From: Sorangium cellulosum So0157-2
Lineage (GTDB): Bacteria; Myxococcota_A; Polyangia; Polyangiales; Polyangiaceae
Length of the DNA: 64,000 bases
Direction: 5' to 3'
NCBI RefSeq assembly: GCF_000418325.1
Contig: NC_021658.1
Span: 1,488,001 to 1,552,000, forward strand
The translations under genes and the position numbers were made by a program. The notes beneath the pieces were generated by a model. The model worked only from the letters and a program-made list of their open reading frames with translations. It was not told where the DNA came from and searched no databases. Position 1 is the first letter of the stretch. Every line of letters begins with the position of its first letter. Positions 16,575 to 25,395 of this stretch are shown here, piece after piece.

Positions 16575-17609
16575 TCAGGGCAGGAATGCATCCGTGACGC
16601 CGGTCGACCCGAAGCCTTGCTGGGTCCCGCCGCCGGGGACGTAGATAGCTCCGTCGACGGCGACCGCGCCGGTGCCGTGGCGCGGCGTCGTCATCGGCGC
16701 GAGCTCCTGCCACGCGTCGCGCGCGGCGTCGTAGGCCTCGTTGTCGTCGAAGACGCCCAGCGCGCCCGGCTCCTCGTTGCCCTCGCCGCCGATGACGTAG
16801 ATCGTGTCGCCCTTCACGGCCGCCGCGACGCCGCCGCGCGCCGTCGGCATCGGCGCGCGCGTCGACCAGGCGCGCTCCGAGAGGTCGTACGCGAACACCG
16901 TGTCCTTCACGTTCCCCTGGCCGTTCGCCCGGCCGCCGAGCACGTAGAACGTCGAGCCCACGACCGCGCCGCCGACGTGATCGCGCGGCTCGGGCAGGTC
17001 CGGCAGCGCCTCCCAGGCGCCGGTCGCGACGTCGTACGAGGAGACGTCGAGCACCGTGTCCTGGAAGCGGGGCGTCAGCGAGCGCAGCCCGCCCGCGAGG
17101 TAGATCTTCGTGCCCTCCACGCCGACGGCCGCGCTCCCGCGCTCGGTCCCCTCGGGCATGGGCTCGATCTCCGTCCACGTATCGGAGCCCGGATCGTACT
17201 CGAACGCATCGCCGACGGCCGTCCAGGGGAACTCGCCGATCATTCCGCCGAGCAGGTAGATTTTGCCGTTCAGGGCCGCGACGTTCGGGTGATTCAGCGC
17301 CATCGGCAGCTGCGCGGCCTCGGACCACGCGTCCTCGCGAGGATCGTAGACCTCGACGCGCCCGGTGTTGAGCAGCTCGCCGCCGACGCCCGCGATGACA
17401 TAGACCTTGCCGTCGAGCGCGACCACGCCGTGCTCCTGGCGCGGGCCGCCCGCGATCGGAGCGAGCCCGCGCCAGCCCGGGCGCGCGCCCTGGCCGTCGC
17501 CGTCGCCGGAGGCCGCGCTGCCCTCGCTCCCGCCCGACCCGTCGTCGGCGCAGGCGGCCGCGGTGAGAGAGAGGCAGAGAGAGAAGCCGAGCGCGGTGAT
17601 GGATCGCAT
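16575..17609 (-). CDS. Kelch-repeat lipoprotein
   Basis: 344 residues. Signal with lipobox LTAAAC-A and a Gly/Ser/Asp linker, followed by six Kelch motifs (GKVYVIAGVGG, GKIYLLGGM, TKIYLAGGL, STFYVLGGRANG, DTIYVIGGEGN, GAIYVPGGG). Six motifs make one complete six-bladed propeller. It is probably surface- or periplasm-exposed; the ligand is unknown. AAAGGAAAG precedes the ATG by six bases. It converges on the sugar importer operon with only 51 bp between the stop codons, and no obvious hairpin there. Confidence 0.9.
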   Translation of the reverse strand: MRSITALGFSLCLSLTAAACADDGSGGSEGSAASGDGDGQGARPGWRGLAPIAGGPRQEHGVVALDGKVYVIAGVGGELLNTGRVEVYDPREDAWSEAAQLPMALNHPNVAALNGKIYLLGGMIGEFPWTAVGDAFEYDPGSDTWTEIEPMPEGTERGSAAVGVEGTKIYLAGGLRSLTPRFQDTVLDVSSYDVATGAWEALPDLPEPRDHVGGAVVGSTFYVLGGRANGQGNVKDTVFAYDLSERAWSTRAPMPTARGGVAAAVKGDTIYVIGGEGNEEPGALGVFDDNEAYDAARDAWQELAPMTTPRHGTGAVAVDGAIYVPGGGTQQGFGSTGVTDAFLP

Positions 17610-17759
17610 GGTGTTCTTTCCTTTCGGTGGCTCGCGAGGCCCCGTGCCTCGCGGATCGCGGCGGCGCGTCGCGCCGCGCGACGGCCTTCCATCGTCGGAC
17701 CAGAGCGTAATGGCGGCCCCGAGGGCGGTCCACGCCGCGGCGCGCCTCCAGGGTTGTTA

Positions 17760-18728
17760 CTATCTATCGATGGCGTCGATAGGCTGGCCGGCGACCGCGC
17801 GCGGCGCCCCGGCGTGGATCTCGCGACAGATCTCGGAGATGCACCTGCGGAGCCAGACGTGCGCGGGATCCTTCTGCCGTGTCGCGCTGAAGAGGCATGA
17901 GAACGAAAAGGGCGGGATCGCGAGCGGCGGCTCGATCACGCGGAGGCGGAGGAGCGGCGCGGTCGCGCGGACGAAGCTGCTCGGGAGCGTCGCGATGAGG
18001 TCCGTCTGCGCGACGACGAACAGGGCCGCCGAGAAGTGCGGGACCCGGAGCACGACGCGCCGGCGGTGCCCGAGCCGCGCGAGCTCGTCGTCCAGAGGGC
18101 TCCCGGGCAGCTCGTAGGGCGCGACAAGGACATGGGCGGCGGCGGCGTACGCGTCGAGCGTGATGCGCTCTCCGAGATCGGGGTGGTCGCGGTGGGCGAT
18201 GCACACGAACGGCTCCTCCAGCAGCCGTTGCATCACGAGGCCGGAGAGCGGCTGGAACCTCACGCCGAGCGCCACGTCGATCTCGCCCGACTGGACCGCC
18301 CGATCCACATCCATCCTGAAGGAGCGCAGCACGACATCGACGCCGGGCGCCTCGCGGCGCAGCCGCGCCATGAGCGGCGGCAGCATCAGGACCACGGCCC
18401 AGTCAGGCGCGGACAGCGTGAACGTCCGCTCGAGGCGTGACGGCTCCACGCCCGCCGTCGGCTCGAGGAGCTGCTCCAGCGCGTCGAGCTGCGCGCGCAG
18501 CGGCGCCGCGAGCTCCTCGGCGAAGCTCGTCGGCCGGAGCGCGGTTCCGGTGCGGACGAAGAGCGGATCGCCGAACACCTCGCGGAGCCGGCCGAGCGCG
18601 TGGCTCACCGACGACTGCGCCCGACCGAGGCGCTTCGCCGCGACGACGGTGCTCTGGCTCCGGAGCAGCTCGTCGAGCACGACAAGCAAGTTCAGATCCA
18701 GAGAGGCGAGGCGGGCGCGGCGGCTCAT
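17760..18728 (-). CDS. LysR-family transcriptional regulator
   Basis: 322 residues. HTH at the N-terminus (LDLNLLVVLDELLRSQSTVVAAKRLGRAQSSVSHALGRLR ... DPLFVRTGTALRPTSFAE), of the NahR/LinR-like subgroup judged from DPLFVRTG. Substrate-binding domain follows (ERTFTLSAPDWAVVLMLPPL, DVALGVRFQPL). Divergent from the DUF6151 gene at 18891, which is its most likely target. The 162-bp region between them holds GC-rich tandem repeats rather than an obvious T-N11-A dyad. Confidence 0.9.
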   Translation of the reverse strand: MSRRARLASLDLNLLVVLDELLRSQSTVVAAKRLGRAQSSVSHALGRLREVFGDPLFVRTGTALRPTSFAEELAAPLRAQLDALEQLLEPTAGVEPSRLERTFTLSAPDWAVVLMLPPLMARLRREAPGVDVVLRSFRMDVDRAVQSGEIDVALGVRFQPLSGLVMQRLLEEPFVCIAHRDHPDLGERITLDAYAAAAHVLVAPYELPGSPLDDELARLGHRRRVVLRVPHFSAALFVVAQTDLIATLPSSFVRATAPLLRLRVIEPPLAIPPFSFSCLFSATRQKDPAHVWLRRCISEICREIHAGAPRAVAGQPIDAIDR

Positions 18729-18801
18729 CGCGCGAGCAATAACACTGCCAGCCGCGGTCGGGGTCGCGCCGCGGCGCCGGCGGTGACGAGCGGCTCAGGG
18801 G

Positions 18802-18868
18802 CGGCGCGCGCGGCGAGGAGCGCGCGCGGCGAGGAGCGCGCGCGTCGAGAAGCGCGCGCGCCGCGCGT
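18802..18868. repeat. short tandem GC repeat in a divergent promoter region
   Basis: Three imperfect units based on GGCGAGGAGCGCGCGCG (third unit GTCGAGAAGCGCGCGCG) between LysR and the DUF6151 gene. Alternating GC tracts of this type can slip or form unusual DNA structure; the effect on the two promoters is unknown. Confidence 0.6.
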
Positions 18869-18890
18869 CGGAACATGATATGTGGGCTCC

Positions 18891-19523
18891 ATGTCCCGAG
18901 ATATCGAGCTCCAGTGTCGTTGCGGAAAGCTCCACGGATGGCTGCGCGATGCGTCGCCGAGCACGGTGAACCGCGCCGTCTGCTACTGCGCCGACTGCCA
19001 GGCGTTTCTGCACCACCTCGGCCGCGCGGACCTGCTCGACGAGCACGGCGGCTCGGACATCGTGCAGGTCCCTCCGTCGGCGATCTCGTTCGACCGCGGC
19101 ACCGAGGTCATCGCCGCCGTGCGCCTCACGCCGCGGGGCCTCTATCGGTGGTACGCGAGCTGCTGCAAGACGCCGCTCGGCAACACGCCGACGCCGCGGC
19201 TGCCGGTCCTCGGCATCGCCACCGAGCTGTTCCGGCAAGCGCCGAGCGCGAGCCCGTGCGACGAGGTCTTCGGCCCGCCGCGCGGCGGGATCTTCGGCAA
19301 GTTCGCGATCGGCGAGCCTCCGCCCGGGACGGTGAAGCCGAACGTGCCGCTGCTCGCGCGCACGATCGGGAAGGTGCTCGGCTGGAAGATCAGCGGCAAG
19401 ACGTGGCCGCACCCGTTCTTCGATCGAGCGAGCGGCAATCCGAAGTACCCGGTCACGGTCCTGCCCCAGGCCGAGCGCGACGCGCTGCGCCCGCTGTGCG
19501 GCCCGCGCCCCGCGAGCGCGTGA
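18891..19523 (+). CDS. DUF6151 family protein (GFA-like zinc site)
   Basis: 210 residues. The Cys pairs LQCRCGKLHG and CYCADCQAF, with a later ASCCKTPLGN, give the zinc-site pattern seen in glutathione-dependent formaldehyde-activating-like folds; the order and spacing fit the DUF6151 family. No signal peptide, so probably cytosolic. Reaction unknown. ATG at 18891 (MSRDIEL) is chosen over a GTG three codons upstream, because family members begin just before the first Cys pair. Divergent from the LysR gene. A dispersed hairpin element follows the stop codon. Confidence 0.82.
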   Translation: MSRDIELQCRCGKLHGWLRDASPSTVNRAVCYCADCQAFLHHLGRADLLDEHGGSDIVQVPPSAISFDRGTEVIAAVRLTPRGLYRWYASCCKTPLGNTPTPRLPVLGIATELFRQAPSASPCDEVFGPPRGGIFGKFAIGEPPPGTVKPNVPLLARTIGKVLGWKISGKTWPHPFFDRASGNPKYPVTVLPQAERDALRPLCGPRPASA

Positions 19524-19534
19524 GTACCGCGGGG

Positions 19535-19677
19535 CAGAGCTCCCGCCAGGGCTCTGCCTCGCGAGTGAAGAGAAATAAACGCCAAGGCGCAAAGACGCAA
19601 AGGCGCAAAACTACAAATCTTTTTTGCGTCTTTGCGTCTTTGCGCCTTGGCGTTGAACTCTCTCTCCGGATCCCTGG
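19535..19677 (-). repeat. dispersed hairpin element, copy 2 (opposite orientation)
   Basis: Reverse-oriented homologue of the element at 4572-4717. Both copies share the CCAGGGATCCGGAG end, the GAGAGTTCAACGC boundary, the GGCGCAAAG hairpin arms, the TGTAGTTTTGCGCC loop edge, the GTTTATTTCTCT boundary and the CCCTGGCGGGAG end. In the arms an A-T pair of copy 1 (AACGCAAAGG) is a C-G pair here (AACGCCAAGG/CCTTGGCGTT), so pairing is kept. It again lies between convergent genes. Confidence 0.85.
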
Positions 19678-19686
19678 TGGGTGGAA

Positions 19687-20775
19687 CTAGAGGCAGCGAG
19701 GAGCGGGGAAGGTGATCGTCACATTCCGGATCTCCTGGCGCGCGACGGCATCTCCGGTGCCGGCGGCGAAGCCATAGAAGAGCTCCGACCCGACGGGGAA
19801 GCCGGGGATGGCCACCTTCTCGATCAGCGGCTTGCCGTCGAGGCTCACGCTCGCCTCGCCCTGATTGAGCTCGATGCGGGCCGTATGGAACGCGGCGTCG
19901 CCGAGCCGGAGGTCGCCGTACACCTGGAGCAGCGAGTCGAGGACGCCCCCGGCGCAAGGCCGGGCGAGATCGGCGATGCCCATGTGCTCGCCGCTCGCGT
20001 CATCGCAATCGAAGTTCTGGTACGTATCGAACTCGACGCCGTAGCCGGCGAGCCCGGCCATGCCCAGGCCGCCGCCGGGCTCGCCCACGGCCGTCGCTCC
20101 CGTCGCCTGGAGCATGAAGCCCACGCCGTCGCCCCGGCCGAGGCGGAACTCGAACGTCGCAGTGAAGGCGTCGGCGGCGAGGGGATTCCGGTAGACGACG
20201 GTGCCGGCCTGCTGGTTCGTGGCCTCGGTGAGCACGGCGGTCCGCGACTCCGGGTCCCAGAAGGCCGTCCCGTTGAAGGACCATCCCTCCGGCGGCGACG
20301 CCATGTCCGCGGTGAGGCTCGCGCCGCACGCCGTCCCGTCGGGGCACGTGCCCTCGTCGGTCTGTCCATTGCAGTCGTTGTCGACGAGGTCGCACACCTC
20401 GGGCGCCGGCGTGCTCTCGCCGGTGCACCGACCCCACGCGCCCCGGGAGCAGACCTGCACGCCGGCCCTGCACGCCCCGATGCCCAGGCTGCCCTGCGGG
20501 CCCGAGTAGCAGCCCCGTTCCCGTCCCTCCGCGCAAGGGCAGCCCTCGTCGACGACGCGGTCGCAATCGTTGTCGAGGCCGTCGCACACCTCCGGCGCGG
20601 GCTCGCACACGGGGACTGGGGCGACCTCCTCGGCGCCGCCCTCCTCGAGGACGTCGCTCCGGCCGCCGCACGCGGAGAGGGCGGCGGCGAGCGCCGGGAG
20701 AAGGACGAGCGCGCGCGGCCGCCGGTCTGCGCGCGGCGCCGCGCGTGAGGAGGAAGGTGGCTGGGATGGCTGCAT
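19687..20775 (-). CDS. lipoprotein with metal-binding-type Cys repeats and L-type lectin domain
   Basis: 362 residues. Signal with lipobox LAAALSAC-G. Then two MopE/Stig-type repeats (PEVCDGLDNDCDRVVDEGC and PEVCDLVDNDCNGQTDEGTC) separated by a Cys-containing stretch. The last 200 residues are a bacterial legume-lectin-like domain (AFTATFEFRLGRGDGVGFMLQ, GYGVEFDTYQNFDCDDASGEHMGI, AGGVLDSLLQVYGDLRL). The DNDCD repeats are thought to bind metal. It is probably displayed on the cell surface to bind glycans. ATG at 20775 is chosen because the signal peptide starts there; the open frame extends upstream without coding character. Confidence 0.88.
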   Translation of the reverse strand: MQPSQPPSSSRAAPRADRRPRALVLLPALAAALSACGGRSDVLEEGGAEEVAPVPVCEPAPEVCDGLDNDCDRVVDEGCPCAEGRERGCYSGPQGSLGIGACRAGVQVCSRGAWGRCTGESTPAPEVCDLVDNDCNGQTDEGTCPDGTACGASLTADMASPPEGWSFNGTAFWDPESRTAVLTEATNQQAGTVVYRNPLAADAFTATFEFRLGRGDGVGFMLQATGATAVGEPGGGLGMAGLAGYGVEFDTYQNFDCDDASGEHMGIADLARPCAGGVLDSLLQVYGDLRLGDAAFHTARIELNQGEASVSLDGKPLIEKVAIPGFPVGSELFYGFAAGTGDAVARQEIRNVTITFPAPRCL

Positions 20776-21017
20776 GTGCTGTCGATGCGGCGCGCGACCG
20801 GGGATCGCGCGATCGATGCGGAGCACCCTCGCGCGCCAGCCCTTTCTGCGCCGCAGTGTACCAAATCGAGCGAAGCGCGCCGCCGGGCGACCGCAGGTCA
20901 GCGGTCCGACCTCGTCGGCGATATGTCCCCGAGCTCTTCCCACATCCCCGAATCGATGGGAGACTCCACCCCGCAGCGCGCAGCCCCCCCCGGAACATCA
21001 CACCTCGCGGACGACGG

Positions 21018-21902
21018 ATGACGATGCTGGCACACGAGATCTTCGATTTCTACACGCGCCCCGGCGCGATGACGTCTGCCGGCGCGCACGCGCCGCTGTT
21101 CGACGAGCTGCCGAGCGACGTGGCCTCGCTCGTCCGCGTCGTGCAGGGCTTGCTGCTGCACCAGCACTGGGCGCAGGCCTACGGCGTGGAGCTCTCCGAC
21201 GAGCGCCGCGGCGAGCCCCACCTCCGTCCCGCAGACCGGATGCTGGAGCGCCTCCTCGCCCACGACGGCCGGCCGCTCTCCGCCGCCCGGCCGCCCGGCG
21301 CGCGCCTCGTCGGCAATTGCCGCCACTTCACGGTGCTCCTGGTCGCCCTGCTGCGCGCCAAGGGGGTTCCCGCCCGGGCGCGCTGCGGCTTCGCCGGCTA
21401 TTTCTCCCCCGACAGCTTCATGGACCACTGGGTCGCAGAGCACTGGAACGCCGCCGAGGCGCGCTGGGTCCTCGTCGACGCGCAGCTCGACGACGTCCAG
21501 CGGGCGGCGCTGAAGCCCGACTTCGACGCGCTCGACGTGCCCCGCGACCGCTTCGTCGTCGCGGGCGACGCCTGGGCGCGGTGCCGCGCCGGGGAGGCCG
21601 ATCCGTCGACGTTCGGCTTCCTCGACGAGCACGGGTACTGGTTCATCGACGGGAACATCGTGCGCGACGCGGCGGCGCTCAACAACATGGAGATGCTGCC
21701 CTGGGATTGCTGGGGCGGGATGAGCCGCCCCAACGAACCGCACGGGGACGAGCGGTTCGCGCTGTTCGACGGGCTCGCCGCGCTCACGCGCTCGCCCGAC
21801 GCGAGCTTCGCCGAGCTGCGCCGGCGCTACGAGAGCGACGAGCGCCTGCGGGTGCCGCCGACCGTCTTCAACGCCGTGCTCGACCGCCCGGACCCGGTCT
21901 GA
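21018..21902 (+). CDS. transglutaminase-like domain protein
   Basis: 294 residues, no signal peptide. A central transglutaminase/protease-like core is seen: Cys in RLVGNCRHFTVLLVALLRAKGVPAR, His in DHWVAEHWNAAEARW, Asp in VLVDAQLD, in the order Cys-His-Asp. A conserved C-terminal part follows (EHGYWFIDGNIVRD, LPWDCWGGMSRP). Such proteins are cysteine peptidases or amidases in bacteria; the substrate is unknown. ATG at 21018 or two codons later. Divergent from the lectin lipoprotein and followed by a strong hairpin. Confidence 0.85.
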   Translation: MTMLAHEIFDFYTRPGAMTSAGAHAPLFDELPSDVASLVRVVQGLLLHQHWAQAYGVELSDERRGEPHLRPADRMLERLLAHDGRPLSAARPPGARLVGNCRHFTVLLVALLRAKGVPARARCGFAGYFSPDSFMDHWVAEHWNAAEARWVLVDAQLDDVQRAALKPDFDALDVPRDRFVVAGDAWARCRAGEADPSTFGFLDEHGYWFIDGNIVRDAAALNNMEMLPWDCWGGMSRPNEPHGDERFALFDGLAALTRSPDASFAELRRRYESDERLRVPPTVFNAVLDRPDPV

Positions 21903-21907
21903 GCTGG

Positions 21908-21950
21908 GCTGCCCGGCCCGGGGCGGACGGCCGCCCCGGCGCCGGGCAGC
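21908..21950. terminator. long bidirectional hairpin between convergent genes
   Basis: Arms GCTGCCCGGC-CCGGGGCGG and CCGCCCCGG-C-GCCGGGCAGC with a four-base loop and one unpaired C. It fills the 54-bp gap between the transglutaminase-like gene and the convergent gene at 21957. No U-tract. Confidence 0.65.
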
Positions 21951-21956
21951 GCCGCC

Positions 21957-23111
21957 TCACTGGGGTACGTCGAACGGCTGGCACACGCCGCCCAGGCACA
22001 CGTCGCTGTCCCAGCAGCAGTCCGCGTTCGCCGTGCACTCCCCACCCGAATCCTTGCACTCCTCACCACCGCCCGGCTCCTCGCCGGGATCGCCGCCGCC
22101 TTCGCCGGCGGGCGGGTCCTCGCCCTCGCACGTCGTCGGGGGGCACGGCCCCGGCGTCACGGTCAGCGTGTCCGACGGGTACTTGCTCGGCGACGCGTGC
22201 ACATAGCTGATGGTCGCGTCGCCGAAGCCCGCCGCGCCGAACGCCGAGGCGCTCACCCACACGTCGTACACGACCCGGTAATCCCAGCCCGGCGCCTGCG
22301 GATTCGGGGTGTAGCTCTCGTCCGTCTCCGGGGAGTCGACGACGTACGCGCCGTACCCGCACGCGTTGAGATCGCGGTCGAGCGAGGTGGTCGCCGCGAC
22401 GACGGCCCCGGCGTCTCCGAGGAGCATCTTGCCCTCTCCGCCGAGCACGCCGAGCGATCCGTAGCCCGACGGCTTCGCCTCGTCGGCCGAGACGTAGTCG
22501 ACGAAGAAGTCGAGCACGAGCTCTCCCTTCCCGTCCGTCAGCTGGAACTGGGCCTTGTCGCTGCCCACGAGATCCTTGAACGTGTGCCCCTTGTGCCCCT
22601 TCGGCTTCGGCCCGCCGCCGGGCGCTGGCGGCTGCCCGGGCCCGCCGGGCGCGGGCTGCTGCTCGGGCTGCGCTTCGCCGCCCCAGCCGATGGCCGTCTC
22701 GCCGTACGTGTTGTCGACGAACGCGGGGTTGAGCGTCAGCCGCACGTGCACGAGCTCCTCGCTCTCGGCGATCTCGACGACCCGCTCGACGAAGGCCATC
22801 GGCGTCGTCGGGTTGCTGTTCGTGTAATAGCAGTCGACCTGGGCGGTCTCGTCCACCGGGGTGCCCAGGCGGCTCGCTCCACACGACAGCGAATCGAGAT
22901 CGGCGGTGATCGGCTCGCCGGCGCCCGACGTGCCGGACCCCGGGAAGCTCGGCGCGGGCGCGCTCCCTCCCTCGTCCGACGGGGTGCAGTCGCCCCCGGA
23001 GACCATGTTGCTGCCGGCATCTCCCGTCCCCAGCACGGTACAGGCCGAGCCGACGATCGCGAGAGACAACAGCCCACCACACAAACACGCAGTCAACGCG
23101 AACGAACGCAT
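21957..23111 (-). CDS. secreted Cys-rich protein of unknown function
   Basis: 384 residues. ATG at 23111 has GGGAGG six bases upstream. The signal peptide (CGGLLSLAIVGSAC-T) looks like a lipobox. The middle contains a Pro/Gly-rich stretch (EQQPAPGGPGQPPAPGGGP) and a globular part with KAQFQLTDGKGELVLDFFVDYVSA and GYGSLGVLGGEGKML. The C-terminus has a short Cys knot-like module (ECTANADCCWDSDVCLGGVCQPF), similar to Dickkopf-type Cys modules found on many myxobacterial secreted proteins. No enzymatic motif recognised. Confidence 0.75.
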   Translation of the reverse strand: MRSFALTACLCGGLLSLAIVGSACTVLGTGDAGSNMVSGGDCTPSDEGGSAPAPSFPGSGTSGAGEPITADLDSLSCGASRLGTPVDETAQVDCYYTNSNPTTPMAFVERVVEIAESEELVHVRLTLNPAFVDNTYGETAIGWGGEAQPEQQPAPGGPGQPPAPGGGPKPKGHKGHTFKDLVGSDKAQFQLTDGKGELVLDFFVDYVSADEAKPSGYGSLGVLGGEGKMLLGDAGAVVAATTSLDRDLNACGYGAYVVDSPETDESYTPNPQAPGWDYRVVYDVWVSASAFGAAGFGDATISYVHASPSKYPSDTLTVTPGPCPPTTCEGEDPPAGEGGGDPGEEPGGGEECKDSGGECTANADCCWDSDVCLGGVCQPFDVPQ

Positions 23112-23267
23112 CGGGATCCTCCCAAATCGAAGAGCAAGCACGACCACTGCCGCCGCCGGCGAACCCGCTCGCCGGGGCGGTGGTTCCTCTGATGAAGTGA
23201 AAGTCGCCGGAGGCGCCGAGAGCAGGCAGGGTTTGTCAGAAATCGAGACGGCGCCGCGCGCGGGCGC

Positions 23268-24500
23268 TCACGGGCGAGCGCCGCTCGGGCGCGAGGCGGA
23301 CGTGGCTTCCTCGCGCCCGAAGCCCTGCGGGTAGTCCTTGAGATAGCGGCGCGCCTCCGCCGCCGTGCGCTGCTTGTCGCCGAGCATCTCGATCGCGCGC
23401 AGGCGCTCCACGCGGGCGATCTCGGCGAGCGGCGAGTCCGGGTAGCGACCGAGGAGGAGGTCGAGCCGCTCGATCGCCCGGCTCGGCTGCCCGCCCCTCC
23501 GGGCCGCCATCGCGCTCTGGAGCAGCGCGTTCTCGGCCGTGAGCGAGGCCCGCGCCGGCGCCTCGCGCGCGTCGCGCGGCGCGCGCGGCTCCCCCTCGCC
23601 GGCCTTGCCGCCCTCGCCGGCCTTGCCGCCCTCGCCGGCGGCGCCGTCCTGCGCCTCCCCGTGCGGCGGCGCCGGCGCGTCGCCCGGCCCCCCCTCGGCG
23701 GGCCGGTCCACCTGGCGCTCCTCGTCGCGGGACGACCACGTCTCGCCGGGGGTCAGGGCGCGCTCGACCGCGTCGCTGTGCACGGCGACCCGACCTTCCA
23801 TGACCGACACGCGCGTCTCGGCCGGCGCCCCCGCCGCGCCGGGGTGCCGCTCGACGGAGAAGCGCGTCCCGTGGACCGTGACCACGGCGTCCAGGGTCCG
23901 CACCGACAGCGTCACGCCGGTCGGCAGCGGCGGCACCTCGACGGCGATCCTGCCCTGCTCGAGGGTGACGACGTCGCCGAGGCGGTCGCGCCCGGCCCCC
24001 ACCGGCGCGAACCGCACGCGGGTCGACGGCCCGACCTCGACGGTCGCGCCCGTCGCGAGCGACGCCTTCGCCCGCGCGCCCTCGCCGGTCCGCAGCTCCT
24101 CGTCGCTCGTGAGCGGCACGAGGGCGAGCGACGGCGGCGAGCGCGTCGCGCCCCCGGCCGAGATCTCGACCGAGCCCTGGAGCGCCGTCACCTGCGCCGC
24201 CGCGGGCGAGGCGTCCTGCGCCCGGACCCCGATCAGGACGCCGGCGACCGCCGCCGCCAGGGCGCCCGCCAGCGCCGCCGCGACGAGGGCGTCCCGCTTC
24301 CGCCGGGCGACGCGGCCGCGCCGCTCCGCCGCCTCGGCGGCGAGCTGGTCGATGCGACCGGCGATCCGCTGCTGGAGGTACCGCGCCTGGGCCCTGGGCA
24401 GCGGCGGCACCGGCTGCTCGACAAGCGCCCGCAGCGAGGCCTCCACGCCGGGCGCATCGGCGCGGTCCTCCGGGGTGGCGTCAACGTCGTCCTGCTTCAT
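23268..24500 (-). CDS. FecR-domain anti-sigma/sensor protein with TPR-like tail
   Basis: 410 residues. A cytosolic N-terminal segment of about 65 residues and one membrane helix (DALVAAALAGALAAAVAGVLIG) are followed by a FecR-type periplasmic domain (AAQVTALQGSVEISAGG, LRTGEGARAKASLATGATVEVGPSTRVRF, VRTLDAVVTVHGTRFSVE). A Gly/Glu linker leads to a C-terminal tetratricopeptide-like unit (ALLQSAMAARRGGQPSRAIERLDLLLGRYPDSPLAEIAR). It overlaps the ECF sigma gene by four bases (ATGA). The pair is a trans-envelope switch in which this protein holds or activates the sigma factor. The TPR-like tail is not part of classical FecR. Confidence 0.9.
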   Translation of the reverse strand: MKQDDVDATPEDRADAPGVEASLRALVEQPVPPLPRAQARYLQQRIAGRIDQLAAEAAERRGRVARRKRDALVAAALAGALAAAVAGVLIGVRAQDASPAAAQVTALQGSVEISAGGATRSPPSLALVPLTSDEELRTGEGARAKASLATGATVEVGPSTRVRFAPVGAGRDRLGDVVTLEQGRIAVEVPPLPTGVTLSVRTLDAVVTVHGTRFSVERHPGAAGAPAETRVSVMEGRVAVHSDAVERALTPGETWSSRDEERQVDRPAEGGPGDAPAPPHGEAQDGAAGEGGKAGEGGKAGEGEPRAPRDAREAPARASLTAENALLQSAMAARRGGQPSRAIERLDLLLGRYPDSPLAEIARVERLRAIEMLGDKQRTAAEARRYLKDYPQGFGREEATSASRPSGARP

Positions 24501-25195
24501 CGTGGCTCCTCGGGCCGATCGGGGTCGCGTCGCGTCGCTGCGTCGGGCTCGCAGCGCGCCTTCAGCTCCCGCCGCCCCCGCGACAGCCGCGACTGGGCCG
24601 CGGCCTCGGAGACGCCGGTCAAACTAGCGATTTCATTGATGGAATAGCCCATGGCGTGGAGCAGCAGCGCGGTGGCGCGGTCGCCGTCCATCGCCGCGAG
24701 GTGCCGGCGCAGCGCCTCGAGGTCGCGCTGCGCGCTCACCGCCCGCTCGGGGTCGGCGCTCTGCGCGGGCGGCTCGGGCGCGGCGCCGGTCTCCTCCGAG
24801 GGCCCCGGCGCGCGATCGATGACCTTGCGCTCGCGCCGGCGGGCGCGCAGCGTGCTCAGCCCGACGTGGCAGGCGATGACGGACGCCCAGCCCGCCAGGC
24901 TGCATTCCCCCGCGAAGCGGCGCTTCGCGAGCGTGCTCACGATCTGCTCGAACGCGCCCTGCACGAGGTCGGCGTGGTCCTGCTCGCGGCAGCCCAGGAT
25001 CCGGTACAGGGTCCGGTCGACCGCTGGGAGCAGGTGCTCGTACAGGCGCAGGCCGATCCCGCGTTCGCCCCGGTGGAAGGCGCGCAGGAGCTCCTCGTCG
25101 CTGGGGGGCGCGGGCGCGGGCTGCGCGTCGGGCTGAGCGGAGACGAGCCTGAGCCGGCGGTCTGCTGGTCGTGGCTCGGCGGTTCCCATGCTCAT
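24497..25195 (-). CDS. ECF-type RNA polymerase sigma factor
   Basis: 232 residues. Region 2 (LLRAFHRGERGIGLRLYEHLLPAVDRTLYRILG ... HADLVQGAFEQIVSTLAKRRF) and region 4 (YSINEIASLTGVSEAAAQSRLSRGRREL) are separated by a Pro/Glu-rich linker of about 40 residues. It is longer than typical ECF factors because of a Pro/Ala-rich N-terminal extension. It is translationally coupled to the FecR-like gene, its probable regulator. Start at 25195 or two codons later. No TonB receptor lies next to it, so the target genes are probably elsewhere. Confidence 0.9.
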   Translation of the reverse strand: MSMGTAEPRPADRRLRLVSAQPDAQPAPAPPSDEELLRAFHRGERGIGLRLYEHLLPAVDRTLYRILGCREQDHADLVQGAFEQIVSTLAKRRFAGECSLAGWASVIACHVGLSTLRARRRERKVIDRAPGPSEETGAAPEPPAQSADPERAVSAQRDLEALRRHLAAMDGDRATALLLHAMGYSINEIASLTGVSEAAAQSRLSRGRRELKARCEPDAATRRDPDRPEEPR

Positions 25196-25395
25196 GCAGT
25201 AGCCGTTCCGCCCGAAAGCAGGCTGAGCCGCGTCGCTTTTTCGATGCTCGCCGCGGTGCCGCCCTCGTTTCGCCCGCCGGACGTCGACCCGACCTGCCGC
25301 CGGGTGCGCGGGGGCGCTGGGCTCACCGCTCCGAGGAGCCTGACATCGGGCGGCCTCGCCGCCACGGTCGCGGGCGCCACGCTGGACTGACGCGC

